64,000 bases of DNA from Streptomyces sp. AM 4-1-1. Its GTDB lineage: Bacteria; Actinomycetota; Actinomycetes; Streptomycetales; Streptomycetaceae. The stretch lies in the NCBI RefSeq assembly GCF_029167625.1, contig NZ_CP119145.1, forward strand, positions 62,001 to 126,000, given 5' to 3'. Made by a program: the position numbers and the translations under genes. The notes under the pieces are model-generated. The model was given only the letters and a program-made list of their open reading frames with translations. It was not told where the DNA came from and made no database searches. Shown here one piece after another: positions 42,213 to 51,626 of the stretch; positions within the stretch are counted from its first letter, which is position 1; every line of letters starts with the position of its first letter.

Positions 42213-44662
42213 GCACCACGCTGCGCACCCTGCGTACCCGCTGGGTCAACTTCGTCGGCAGTTTCGTCGCCCTTTCCCTGGGCGTCGCGCTGATCGCCGT
42301 GATGGGGCTGGCCCTGGCGTCCTCGCTGGACGCTCCCGACCGGGGGGCGGAGCGGTTCGCCGCCGCGCCGGTCGTCGTCAAGGGCCAGGACACCATCAAG
42401 GTGCTCACCTCGATCGGCGACCGCACCCAGAAGCTCGCGCAGCCGCGTGCCGTGCCCGACGACGTGGCCGTGAAGCTGCGGGACCTCGGGACCGTCGTCG
42501 AGGACCGGTCGTTCGCCGTGCGCGCCGAGGGCGGGCCCGCCGATCTGGTGGGCCACCCCTGGTCCACGGCGGCCTTCGCGCCGTACCACCTCGACGCGGG
42601 GCGCGCGCCCGAGGCCGTGGACGAGGTCGTCGTCAGCGGTGACTGGGCCCGTCCGGGCACCCGGGTGCGGACCGACGGCGGCACGGTGCGCGTCGTCGGC
42701 ACCGTGGCCGGGCTCGGCTTCGAGAACGCCGTGTTCTACACCGACACCCGCGCCGCCGAACTGTCGCCGCGCAGCCTCCAGCTCGTGGTCGACGCCGATG
42801 CGGCGGCCGTGCGCGAGGCGGTACGCGGTAGCGGAGGTGTCCAGGTCCTCACCGGGGACGCGCGCCGGTACGCCGACGCCGACCCCGACCGGGACAGCGA
42901 GGCACTCACCGCGATGAACGCCATGTTCGGCACGGCCGGCGGCGTCACCGGATTCGTGTCGGTGTTCGTGGTGGCCTCGACCTTCGCGTTCGCGGTGGCC
43001 CAACGGCGCCGCGAGTTCGGGCTGCTGCGCACCGCCGGGGCGACCCCGGGACAGATCCGCCGCATGGTCGTGTACGAGGCGCTCGCGGTCGGTGTGCTCG
43101 CCTCGGCCGTCGGCTGTGTGCTCGGTTCCTACGGGGCTCCGAAGCTTGCCGAGTGGGCGGTCGACGAGAGCCTTGCGCCCCGCTGGTTCACCATCGGCGG
43201 CTACACCTGGCCCTATCACATGGCGTTCTGGACGGGCCTGTTCGTGGCCCTGTGCGGCGTGCTGGCCGCGTCCTGGCGGGCCGGGCGCACCGGTCCCACC
43301 GAGGCACTGCGCGAGGCGTCCGTTGACACCCGGCCGATGACCTGGGGCCGCTGGCTGTTCGGCGCGGCCCTGCTGATCACCGCCGCGGTGACGCTGACCC
43401 TGGCCCTGGTGACGAACCCGGGCGACCTGCTGCAGCGCAAGACCTATGTGAGCCGGCCGATGCTGCTGATCACCGCGGTCGCGCTGCTCGCGCCGGTGCT
43501 GGTGCGGCCACTGGCCCGGCTGATCGCCTGGCTGCCGGCCCAACTGCCGGGCGCCGGCGGGATGCTGGTGCGGGAGAATGCCGCCACCGGGGTCCGCCGC
43601 AGCGCCGCCGTCGCGGCGCCCGTGCTGGTCACGGTCGCGCTGGCGGGCTCGCTGCTCGGCGCCACTGCCACCCTCAACGAGGCGAAGGCCACCGAGGTGC
43701 GCGATCAGACGGCCGCCGACTTCGTGGTCACTCCGGCGGGCAACGCCGGCTTCGACAAGGCGACGCCGCAGCGGCTTCGGGCCGTGTCCGGTGCCGAGGT
43801 CTCGGCGAGTTCGTCGAGCGCCGTGTACGTCCTGGAGGACGGCGTGGCGCTCATCAGGTCCGATGCCAGGGCCGTCGAGCCGGAACCGCTCGCCGCAACG
43901 GCCCGTCTCCCTCTCGCCGCGGGGAAGGTGGGCGATCTGGACGACGACTCGATCATCGTCAACGAGGAGTGGGAGAAGCACACCGTGGGCGAGCGGGTGG
44001 ACGTGTGGCTCGGTGACGGCACGAGGAAGTCCCTGAAGATCGCCGCGGTCATGGCCATCGGTACCGGCAACAACGGCGTCTACGTCACCCCGCGCAACGC
44101 CCCCGCGGCGTTCGTCGACCGGGTCGACGTACGCCTCGCGGACGGTGCCGACGCGGGCACCGTGGCCGCCGGTCTGCGTCAGGCGGTGCGGGCGTCGGGC
44201 GGGGAGGTCCTCACCAGGGACGCCTGGGTGCGAGCGACGTATCCCGAGACCAACCGGACGACCCGGATGGGGTTCCTCCTGGCCTTCGGGATCGCTCTCC
44301 TCTACACCGGCATCTCGCTGGCCAACACGATGGTCATGGCGACCTCCGACCGGGTCCGCGAGCTGGCTGTGCTGCGGCTGGCCGGCGCCACCAGGTGGCA
44401 GGTGCTGCGGCTGGTGGGCGTCGAGGCGCTGATGGTGGTCATGGTCGGCGGACTGCTGGGAGCGCTGGTCGCCGGGCTCAACCTGGTGGGCATGTGGAGC
44501 GCGCTGGGCCTGCTCTCGGTGTGGACGTCCATCGAGATCCCGTGGGCGACGCTCGCGGCGGCCCTGGGTGCCTGTGCGGCGCTCGCCGTGATCTCGGCGG
44601 TCGTTCCGGCCGGCCTCTCCCTGCGCCGCAGGGCGGTGGAGCTGGCGGGGACACCGGAGTGA
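42206..44662 (+). CDS. FtsX-type ABC transporter permease
   Basis: 818 residues from a GTG overlapping the ATPase stop. An N-terminal helix (VNFVGSFVALSLGVALIAVM) is followed by a large extracytoplasmic region, then an FtsX block (VSVFVVASTFAFAVAQRRRE FGLLR and later helices). A second extracytoplasmic region (to ~residue 670) and a second FtsX block (FLLAFGIALLYTGISLANTM, VRELAVLRLAGATRWQVLRL) follow. The duplicated layout is typical of streptomycete permeases paired with two-component systems. Probable role is efflux or envelope-stress response to peptides; substrate unknown. Confidence 0.92.
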   Translation: MLSTTLRTLRTRWVNFVGSFVALSLGVALIAVMGLALASSLDAPDRGAERFAAAPVVVKGQDTIKVLTSIGDRTQKLAQPRAVPDDVAVKLRDLGTVVEDRSFAVRAEGGPADLVGHPWSTAAFAPYHLDAGRAPEAVDEVVVSGDWARPGTRVRTDGGTVRVVGTVAGLGFENAVFYTDTRAAELSPRSLQLVVDADAAAVREAVRGSGGVQVLTGDARRYADADPDRDSEALTAMNAMFGTAGGVTGFVSVFVVASTFAFAVAQRRREFGLLRTAGATPGQIRRMVVYEALAVGVLASAVGCVLGSYGAPKLAEWAVDESLAPRWFTIGGYTWPYHMAFWTGLFVALCGVLAASWRAGRTGPTEALREASVDTRPMTWGRWLFGAALLITAAVTLTLALVTNPGDLLQRKTYVSRPMLLITAVALLAPVLVRPLARLIAWLPAQLPGAGGMLVRENAATGVRRSAAVAAPVLVTVALAGSLLGATATLNEAKATEVRDQTAADFVVTPAGNAGFDKATPQRLRAVSGAEVSASSSSAVYVLEDGVALIRSDARAVEPEPLAATARLPLAAGKVGDLDDDSIIVNEEWEKHTVGERVDVWLGDGTRKSLKIAAVMAIGTGNNGVYVTPRNAPAAFVDRVDVRLADGADAGTVAAGLRQAVRASGGEVLTRDAWVRATYPETNRTTRMGFLLAFGIALLYTGISLANTMVMATSDRVRELAVLRLAGATRWQVLRLVGVEALMVVMVGGLLGALVAGLNLVGMWSALGLLSVWTSIEIPWATLAAALGACAALAVISAVVPAGLSLRRRAVELAGTPE

Positions 44663-45004
44663 CCTTTCTGCCCTGGGCGCTGGTCTGCCCGGATGCAGAC
44701 CTCGTGGATCACGGGGCGAGGGACCTTCCCGTGGACTGTAGGTGTGCTCTTGACCTCAAGGCGTGGGAAAATCGCGGGGACCAGCGCGGGAGAGGATCTT
44801 CGCAGGCAGTCGTACAAGTCGTGACCAGCGAGTTCCGTCGGCGCCCCTGATGTCCGCGACAGAAACACGGGGCTGGGCGGGCTCGGTTGTGAGCAGGCGG
44901 TCACTGACCGGTTAGGGTCCGCAGGTGTTGAGCAGCTCTGGGTGGACAGCGCACTTCGTGAGCCGCGTCCTGCCCGCGCCCACGACCACGTGTCCTTTCC
45001 TTAG
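44663..45004. other. Intergenic stretch without supported genes
   Basis: Short frames only. No family signature on either strand. Confidence 0.4.
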
Positions 45005-45138
45005 ATGTACAGCCCGACGACTTGGTGTCGTGGCTGGATGAGGTGGGTCTTCCCGACGGCCTGCCGTTCCTGCTTTCGCCGCGGTTCGAGTACGACGTCG
45101 CGCTCAACCCGACACCCAGCACCGCGCCAGGCTGCTGA
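45005..45138 (+). pseudogene. Tyrosine integrase N-terminal fragment
   Basis: The frame reads DVQPDDLVSWLDEVGLPDGL, PFLLSPRFEYDVALNPTPST and stops. LP(D/E)GxPFLLSPxFEYDVxLN is a recurring opening of streptomycete site-specific integrases. It breaks off where the SAM-like core-binding domain should begin. Confidence 0.5.
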
Positions 45139-45169
45139 CCGAACCCGCATTCACTCAGGGAGACACGAA

Positions 45170-45262
45170 GTGTTTACCGCTGTCGTCGCCGTCCTCGGCA
45201 CCCTCGCCGGATCACTCCTGACCGGCATCCTCCAGCACCTCAGCCAGCGATCGCCCCAAGCG
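45170..45262 (+). pseudogene. Small membrane-protein N-terminus, truncated
   Basis: A GTG with GGGAG nine bases upstream starts VFTAVVAVLGTLAGSLLTGI, LQHLSQRSPQ. This is a single membrane helix followed by a basic turn, then unrelated sequence. It resembles the start of small streptomycete membrane proteins but is only ~30 codons long. Confidence 0.35.
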
Positions 45263-45309
45263 GGGCCGCCATCGCGGTCGGCCCTGGTGCCGCCCGTTTT
45301 CACGCCGGG

Positions 45310-45707
45310 CTCGACAAGGTCAACGCGACCATCGAGGCCAACCCGACGCTGCGGGGCCAAGACGCAGACGAGCGACTGGAGATCACCCTCCTGCGGGACG
45401 AGTTCGCGAACCTCCACCTGGGTACGGTCAACCACTGCCTCTGGAATGCGCCCACCACCGAGTGCCAGAACCAACTCCCTTCTGCTCAGCGCGGCCAGGC
45501 CCCCTGCTGGGCGCCTGCCAATCATCGCGTTGCCGCAATTGCGTCCTCACCTTGTCGCACAAGCGGATCTGGCGCATGGAGGAGGCCGACTTGGTGGACT
45601 TCTTGAAGAAGAAGCTCTCCAGGCCACTGCGCGAGCAAGCCGTGACGCGCCTCGCGGAAGTCCGCTCTGCCACCGCGCAGACCGACAAGCTGAAGGAGAA
45701 CCTCTGA
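45310..45707 (+). pseudogene. Site-specific integrase C-terminal region, frameshifted
   Basis: Two frames give ARFHAGLDKVNATIEANPTL, ERLEITLLRDEFANLHLGTV and NHCLWNAPTTECQNQLP, then GACQSSRCRNCVLTLSHKRI, WRMEEADLVDFLKKKLSRPL to a stop at 45705-45707. The spaced Cys residues (CLW...ECQ...ACQxxxCRNC) look like the zinc-binding tail of large transposon-type integrases. The catalytic domain is missing. The stop touches the next ATG, so it was coupled to the accessory gene that follows. Confidence 0.48.
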
Positions 45708-46109
45708 TGCCGCTGTCCGCAGCCACCGCCGCCACACTCCGAGAGGCCATGGCCCGGCTGCTGGCCGGAGAGGCCCGGCACAGCGACGGCGCGCTCACCA
45801 AGGAGCCTGGCCCGCGAAGCCCAGGTCAGCCACGCCAGCGTCCACCGGGCCGAGGACGTCCTCGCCGAGTGGAACGCTCTGATCCCGCAACCAGTCCTCC
45901 GGACGCCCGGCGAGGTTCAGCGCGACGAAACCATCGCTGAACTCAAGGGAAGACTCCGGAAAGCCAACCTGAAGGTCAGCGAGTTGCAGAGCAAGCTCGA
46001 CGCTCTGGCCACGGTGACAGCCAACCTCTACCACGGGAACATCGATCTGAAGAAGAAGCTGAGCAAGCAGCAGCAGAGACGCCTCGCTGTGCTCGATGAC
46101 GGAGTGTGA
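45707..46109 (+). pseudogene. Integrase-accessory (TnpC-like) coiled-coil protein, frameshifted
   Basis: The ATG at 45707 starts MPLSAATAATLREAMARLLA ... HSDGALTK. One base later the other frame continues RSLAREAQVSHASVHRAEDV, a helix-turn-helix, and a heptad-rich coiled coil (AELKGRLRKANLKVSELQSK, KKKLSKQQQRR) to a stop at 46107-46109. The size and layout fit the small third protein of Tn554-like integrase modules. A single indel near 45803 is the only break. Confidence 0.55.
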
Positions 46110-46123
46110 CCAGTCGGGATGCG

Positions 46124-46232
46124 CACGCTGAGGTCCGCATGTAGCCGAGAAGCCCGACGTCAAAGGGCTCCGGAACCGAATTGACCGGGTTGCAGGGGCC
46201 GAGGGGGCATCTGCCGTGTGGACCTCAGCGTG
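46124..46232. repeat. 13-base inverted repeat between convergent integrase remnants
   Basis: CACGCTGAGGTCC at 46124-46136 and its exact complement GGACCTCAGCGTG at 46220-46232, 83 bases apart. It lies in the gap between the plus-strand accessory gene (ends 46109) and the minus-strand integrase remnant (ends 46292). It may be a recombination-site relic or a terminator-like structure. Confidence 0.45.
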
Positions 46233-46291
46233 TAGGCGCGACCAGGCCGATCTCGAAGGCGAGGATGACGAGGTGAGCGCGTGCAGGGTGG

Positions 46292-47224
46292 TCATCGTGT
46301 CGCCTCCTCGGGCCGCAGCGGCAGCTCGTCGTCATGGTCACCGACAGCCGTAGCAGCATCCGCCAGCACGACCGGGTCGAATCGGTCCAGGACCTGGTCG
46401 ATCCGCTGGGAGTACGGGCCGAACACGGCCATGAACTGGGCGGCGGGCATCTGCTGCCACTGCCGGGAGAAGAACGCCTTCAGCCTCAGGAGGTTGGCGG
46501 CATGGCGAGGCGCGAACACCGCCAGTGGACAGAGCAGACACACCCACGGCCGGGCCGGACACGGCTTGCCCTTGGGGCCGTGCAGCCCGGACATCTGGTC
46601 AGCGCACGCCGCGGTGAACACATCGCGTTCCCCGCCGATCAGTTCGCCGACCACGGTTCGTCGAGCTGGAGGCCGTTGACCAGCTGCGGGTAGTCCCGAG
46701 CCAGGACAGCAGCGCCTTCGTCTGTGATCACCGCCGGAGGATGAGCTCTTCGCAGCTAGTCGTGCTGAGCATCCTCGACGAGCGCCTCCACCGCCCGCTG
46801 CGGGGATGGCGTCGCGGCGGTCAGATAGTGGTCGCCCTCCACCTGGGGACTGTGGTTCGGGTCGATAGTTGCCCGTCCCTGTCCGCTCCAGGTCCGACGG
46901 TCGCGCATCGCCAGATGCGTCGTAAGGCGGTCCCATTCGGTCTCCGAATACGGGGGCAGTGCCTGCCGAGACGGAGCCTGGGTGTAAGCGCGGCCGGTCA
47001 GCAGCTCCCGCTCTCCGGGATCGAGGCGGCCCGTAGCTGTGTCGAAGCCTCTCAGCATCCGCCGGATAAACGCCTCCCAGCGGAACTTGCGGGTCGCCAT
47101 CCGGTACTCGATCAGCACGCCGCGTCCCAGTTCCGCGGCCCCGCCGCTGAACCCCTGCGCGGCCAGCCCTTGGGCGAGGTTCCGAACCGGGGAAAGCACA
47201 GGTCGACCGAGTTCGCCGAGTCAA
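46292..47224 (-). pseudogene. Large site-specific integrase (TnpB-like), degenerate
   Basis: On the minus strand, pieces of one protein are spread over frames. They are YRMATRKFRWEAFIRRMLRG, FDTATGRLDPGERELLTGRA, HPPAVITDEGAAVLARDYPQ, and GKPCPARPWVCLLCPLAVFA, PRHAANLLRLKAFFSRQWQQ, MPAAQFMAVFGPYSQRIDQV. The CPxRPWVCLLCPLAVFxPRH stretch is a zinc-binding motif seen near the end of large transposon-type integrases. At least two frameshifts and an internal stop are present, so it is dead. Confidence 0.55.
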
Positions 47225-47381
47225 GACTGCCGTGTGGGTGGATCAGTTCGACCAGACCGGTCAGCAGATCACTCACCAACTACGGGCAGGGCAGCCCCTC
47301 CAGCCTGAACTCCGCCGTGGAGCCGTCGCTGAACATGCACCGGATGCCCGGAGGATCGATCCGTAAGTACCGTCGCGGGCA

Positions 47382-47535
47382 TCAGATCGCCTCCGCCGTG
47401 TCATCGTCGAACTCGGCCGCGGCTTCTCGCTCGGAGGCCGCATCATCGGTCAGCCCGGCAGCGGCTCCGGCCCCCTCGTATGCCTCCCGGTAGATACGTG
47501 TCGTATCCAGGCGGCGTAATGGTGGAGTCGGGTAT
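47382..47535 (-). pseudogene. Integrase (TnpA-like) C-terminal tail
   Basis: About 45 codons on the minus strand read LDTTRIYREAYEGAGAAAGL, TDDAASEREAAAEFDDDTAE and stop at 47382. The TRIYREAYExAG...REAxAEFDD tail is typical of the first tyrosine integrase in streptomycete integrase trios. It is directly upstream of, and in the same orientation as, the TnpB-like remnant. Confidence 0.45.
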
Positions 47536-47604
47536 TGGAACTTCCTGAATGCCCCTGCCTTGGGAGGGGCTCCGCGTGGGTCCCCAGCATGTTGCGGACC
47601 GGTA

Positions 47605-48120
47605 TCAGATCAGATCGGTGCGAGGATCGATGGCCCAGTGGTTGGTTCGTAGGACTCGACCGGCGAAGGGCACGTCTTCCTCGTCCAGAAACCTGAAACC
47701 GAGTGCTCGGCAGATACCGTTTGACGGGGCGTTTGATGTCGCGGGAAAGGCGTGTATAAGCCCCCACCGGCCGTCGTCGCGGGCCAGCTCAAGCAGCATC
47801 CGGACGCTCTGCTTACCGAGTCCTCGTCCTTGGAACTCCGGCAGCACCATCCAGCCGATCTCGGAGATGCTCTCGGCGTCGGCGTCGGCGCCGTGAGGCC
47901 GCAAGGTCACCGTTCCCGCGACCACTCCCGGCTCGGCCTCATCGGGCACGATCATCTTGGTCCAGTCCGTGCCCGCCGTCGCCCGTTGAACATCACGTTG
48001 GACCTTCGCTTCCATGCCCTCGCGAGGCAGCGGACCGCCCAGCTCGACCATCATGGCCGGGTCGCATCGCATACGGACGTAGGCGTCGACGTCGCCATAC
48101 TCAACATCACGTAGCAGCAT
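47605..48120 (-). CDS. GNAT family N-acetyltransferase
   Basis: 171 residues from an ATG with GGAG eight bases upstream (MLLRDVEYGDVDAYVRMRCD). An upstream in-frame ATG at 48153 overlaps the stop of the preceding gene as TGATG and would add 11 residues. Acetyl-CoA motif A is GWMVLPEFQGRGLGKQSVRM; motif B is NAPSNGICRALGFRFL. Substrate unknown. Intact, in contrast to the decayed genes on both sides. Confidence 0.88.
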   Translation of the reverse strand: MLLRDVEYGDVDAYVRMRCDPAMMVELGGPLPREGMEAKVQRDVQRATAGTDWTKMIVPDEAEPGVVAGTVTLRPHGADADAESISEIGWMVLPEFQGRGLGKQSVRMLLELARDDGRWGLIHAFPATSNAPSNGICRALGFRFLDEEDVPFAGRVLRTNHWAIDPRTDLI

Positions 48121-48152
48121 CTGTGTTGCTCCATTCGCTTTGAAAGCCGACA

Positions 48153-50480
48153 TCACGGCTGGCGGTGGCTGATCTCGGCCGCGTAGGCGGCCCAGTCGCC
48201 GGCGGCGGCTCGCTGCCATTTGACGGCGACGGTGATGTCGATGCCAAGGGTGCGGGCGAGGACCGCGGCGGGCAGTTCGGTGGCGAGCTGAAACAGGGCG
48301 GTCGAGCGGGTCTGTGCGAGCGGGATGCCGAGTTCGCGGAGCCGTACACCCATGGCCCAGGCGCTGATCGGTCGGCCGGGTTGTCCTCCGGGGAAGAGCC
48401 AGTGCGATTCTGTGCGGCCGAGGACGGCATGGCTGCGGCGAACCTTGACCTGTTGGAGGGCCAGTTCAGCGACGGGTGTGGGCAGGTCCACCGGGACGGC
48501 GCCGAGGTGGATGCGGGCTGCTCCGTTCGTGTCCTCGATGTGGTCAACGGTGAGCCGGGAGATCGCTGCGGGCCACTGGGCATAAAGGAACAACAGCAGT
48601 CCGGCGAGGCGGCCTTCGGGCTTGAGGGTGTCGTCATGCAGCAGGCGGCGGGCGGTGCCCCAGCGGGCTTCCTCGTCCATCGGCTGGGAGGGGCCGTTCC
48701 ATCGCACGGCAGGGAAGGTGACATCGCGGGCGATCTTCTGGGAGAGGGCCCATCGCACGAAGTGGCCTGCCTCCTGGCGAAGACGAGCGTCGTCTCCGGT
48801 CATCCAGCGTTCGAGGTCGGTCTGTCGGCAGGTGGCAGGGGTCAGGTTCTGGTCCTCGACCCAGTTCAGGAGATGGACGGCCGCCCGCAGATGTTGCCGC
48901 GCGACCGTGAGCTGATAGTGCGTGATGTCCTTGCCGCGGCTGCGTCGGCGAAGCCGGCGTAGCAGGTGCCATGTCGCGTACCGGTGCAGGATTTTCCGCC
49001 CCTCGACGGTCGCGTGGGAGGCGACGAGGTCTTTCAGTCTTTCACGTGCCGTTCGAGGCGGACCATCTGTTCGTCCCGTTCGGGCAGGACGCCGGTGGCG
49101 ACGAGGACACTGCGGAGGTGTTCGACGACCTTGCCTTCGGGGAGTTCGTCCAGGGCTTCGTGGGCGAGGGGTCGGCGGCCGGAGCCGAGATCGGACAGGA
49201 CGGTGGAGACTATGCCCTGGGGAGAGCCAGCGCATCGCGGTGCCGGCCCGTTCGGCGTCGGCCAGGGCGTCATGGAGAGACTGCAGTTTCGGTGGTATGG
49301 AGCCGGCGCCATCGGCGAGGATCTCGCGGAGTCGCTGCTTGAGCGTGCAGCGGGGACATGGGCAAGGAACGTGCAGTCGTTCGGCCTGTCCGCAGGTGGG
49401 ACATGGGCGCCAGAGCTCGGCGTCCGGGTTGGTGCAGGGGCCGCAGACGGGAGCATCTGCGGTGCCGGAGTGGATGCCGAGGAGCCGTCCACAGACGGTG
49501 CCGTGGGCCGGGCGTCTGTCGCAGCCGCCGCAGCGGGGCAGGCCGGTACGCTTCGAGAGTGTGCAGGGTGCGGTGCGGCCGCAGATCGAGCAGAGCAGGA
49601 CGGGCGGGGGACAACAGTTGGGGCAAAGAGGCCCGTCAGCGGTGCGGCTCTGTACTCGTCGGCGTTTGCCGCAGCCGATGCAGATCTCGGTGTTCGCGGG
49701 GTCGGTGACCAGGCAGTTCGGACACAGCGGTCGCCCCTGGGCACGGGTGGCCGGTTCGCGCCGAGCACCACAGCGTACGCATTCTTCGATGCGGGACTTG
49801 GCGATGCAGTTGCGGCAGACCCGCTGACCGTCCAGCGGCTTGTCGATGCGGACAACTCGGTGGCAGCAAGGGCAAGCCGGACGGACGATCCCGGCGACGC
49901 CTGCCTCGTGCAGCGAGTCGATGAACCGCAGGATGGCGCGATGTGGCGCCAGATGGCCCTCTCCGGTCAGCAGATGAGGGTTCTCCTCCAGGGCCCGGGC
50001 CACTCTCTGTCGATAGGTCGGACCCTGGGGTGCCGTGCTGCGGAGGGCTTCGGCGATCACGTCGCGGTCGGCGTCCGGTGCGATCGCGGTGATGACCTCG
50101 TGGACGACCGTTACCGGATCACGGTCGTCGTTGTCAGGACACATCTTGCAGCGCGGCAAGCCCTTGCTCCCGGAAGCCGACGCGTCGGACGTCGCCGCAG
50201 ACGGTGCACTCGGTGGTCTCCTGCCCGCACACCGAGCAGTACCAGTCCTGGCCCTGCCGCTGGAAGGTTCGTAACTTCTTGCCGCACTCGACGCAGATCG
50301 GCGGCGAGATCGCCGAGGCGCCTGCCCTGCGGAGCTCGATGAGTAGATCGCCGAGGGCCCGGGGTGCCGGGGATCGGTCGTCGGTCAGGACTGCGGGCCG
50401 CGTCGCCAGGGCTTCCGCCAGGCGCCGTGCGCCCGCAGGGCCGATGACGGAGGTGGAGGCTTCATGAAGACCACCAGGTC
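48153..50480 (-). pseudogene. Multi-zinc-ribbon / tyrosine-recombinase-like fusion gene with several frameshifts
   Basis: From 50159 to 48153 one minus-strand frame stays open for 668 codons. The N-terminal half has about ten Cys-x2-Cys ribbons (CPCCHRVVRIDKPLDGQRVC, CVRCGARREP, CIGCGKRRR, CPTCGQAERLHVPCPCPRC). The C-terminal half is recombinase-like (LERWMTGDDA, QWPAAISRLTVDHI, PISAWAMGVRLRELGI). The stretch from about 49225 to 49045 in this frame is nonsense, while the next frame reads GIVSTVLSDLGSGRRPLAHE ... MVRLERHVKD sensibly, so two shifts cancel out. A further ribbon segment (CVECGKKLRTFQRQGQDWYC) lies upstream in another frame to about 50480. Three shifts indicate decay. Confidence 0.6.
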
Positions 50481-50698
50481 CGGCGTGACGACGTCGCCGT
50501 AATTACGGCCTGCGACCAGCATTCTGCTGGGCTCGGCCGGGGCGAGCAGGCGGACCTCGGCCAGCGACTGGTCGCGCCGGTCGGCCGGATCTCGTCGCAG
50601 GGAGTGCCGGACAGGAGATGGATCAGCCCCGCGTCGGTGTCGACACGGGCGTACGTTCGTCGTCTCCGACGGCAGCACGCGCGATCAGCAGTGTTCTT
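50440..50698 (-). pseudogene. Fumarylacetoacetate hydrolase family, N-terminal fragment
   Basis: Minus-strand frames together read IARAAVGDDERT, DAGLIHLLSGTPCDEIRPTG, then SLAEVRLLAPAEPSRMLVAG, RNYGDVVTPDLVVFMKPP and TSVIGPAG. EVRLLAPxEPSK..xxGRNY and VxFxKPxTSVIGP are the N-terminal signatures of the FAH family. Frame changes occur near 50580 and 50465. The catalytic C-terminal domain is replaced by the zinc-ribbon gene. Confidence 0.55.
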
Positions 50699-50704
50699 GT
50701 CCTC

Positions 50705-51622
50705 TCACCAGGTTGCGGGGGCCAGTTCATGCAGCAGCAGGTCGACGCGGCGTCGCACGTCGCCGGCCGGCGCGTCCGGTGAGCCGATCTCGGGGTCGAA
50801 GTTGGGGTCCAGGAAGATCTCGGTCAGGCCGGTGTCGGCGAGCGCGGCGAGAGCGGCCCGGATGCTGTCCGCGGTGCCGGTCAGCGGCGGCCCGCCGGGA
50901 ACCGACCGGGTCCGCAGCCGCACCGGGGCACGGCAGACGAACCGCAGGGCCGCGGGGTCGCGTCCGGCGCGCTCCGCACTGTCGCGCACGACGGTGATGG
51001 CGTCACGGATGGCGGCCGGGCCGGCCTTGCTGCTCGCGATCCAGCCGTCACAGAGACGTCCCGCGCGGCGCAGTGCGGCGGGCGCGGCGCCGCCCAGGAG
51101 CAGCGGCGGATGCGGGGACTGGACGGGCCTGGGGCCGAACCGGGCGGGCGGGACGCGGTAGAAGGGGCCGTCGTGTTCCACCACGTCCTGCTCGGCCCAC
51201 AGGGCGTGCAGGCAGGCGAGGAAGTCCTCGGCGCGGCGGCCGGTGCCGGTGGGGGGAACGCCGGCGGCAGCGTACTCCTCGGCGGCCCAGCCGTTGCCGA
51301 GACCCACCTCGAGCCGGCCCCCGGAGAGATGGTCGAGGGTGGTGAGCTGCTTGGCCAGCACCGCGGGAGTGTGCAGCGGCATGACCAGGACGGCGACACC
51401 GAGCCGGATCCCGGTGGTGTGCGCGGCCAGGAACGCCAGGGTGGTCAGGGGGTCATGGACGCTGCGGTTGGCCTCGCCCCAGGAGTCGTCGGGCGCGCCG
51501 AGGACACGCTGGTAGGTCCAGAGCGAGGCGTATCCGAGCTGCTCGGCGGTGCGGGCGACGTGCACGGCGGTGTCCGCGGTGGCCCAGGGACCGGACATGG
51601 GCGCGGCGAATCCGATGCGCAT
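50705..51622 (-). CDS. LLM-class F420/flavin-dependent oxidoreductase
   Basis: 305 residues with the luciferase-like monooxygenase fold: MRIGFAAPMSGPWATADTAV, GVAVLVMPLHTPAVLAKQLT, TLDHLSGGRLEVGLGNGWAA, and LLGGAAPAALRRAGRLCDGW. The GRLExGxGxGW segment is the cofactor-binding signature of the F420-dependent branch. It begins four bases after the GH3 remnant stop, so it was once part of that operon. It appears intact. Confidence 0.88.
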   Translation of the reverse strand: MRIGFAAPMSGPWATADTAVHVARTAEQLGYASLWTYQRVLGAPDDSWGEANRSVHDPLTTLAFLAAHTTGIRLGVAVLVMPLHTPAVLAKQLTTLDHLSGGRLEVGLGNGWAAEEYAAAGVPPTGTGRRAEDFLACLHALWAEQDVVEHDGPFYRVPPARFGPRPVQSPHPPLLLGGAAPAALRRAGRLCDGWIASSKAGPAAIRDAITVVRDSAERAGRDPAALRFVCRAPVRLRTRSVPGGPPLTGTADSIRAALAALADTGLTEIFLDPNFDPEIGSPDAPAGDVRRRVDLLLHELAPATW

Positions 51623-51626
51623 GCCG

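Noticed and set aside
42098..43981. 627-codon minus-strand frame opposite the FtsX permease
   Set aside because: His/Gly/Arg-rich antisense shadow of a clear membrane protein gene.
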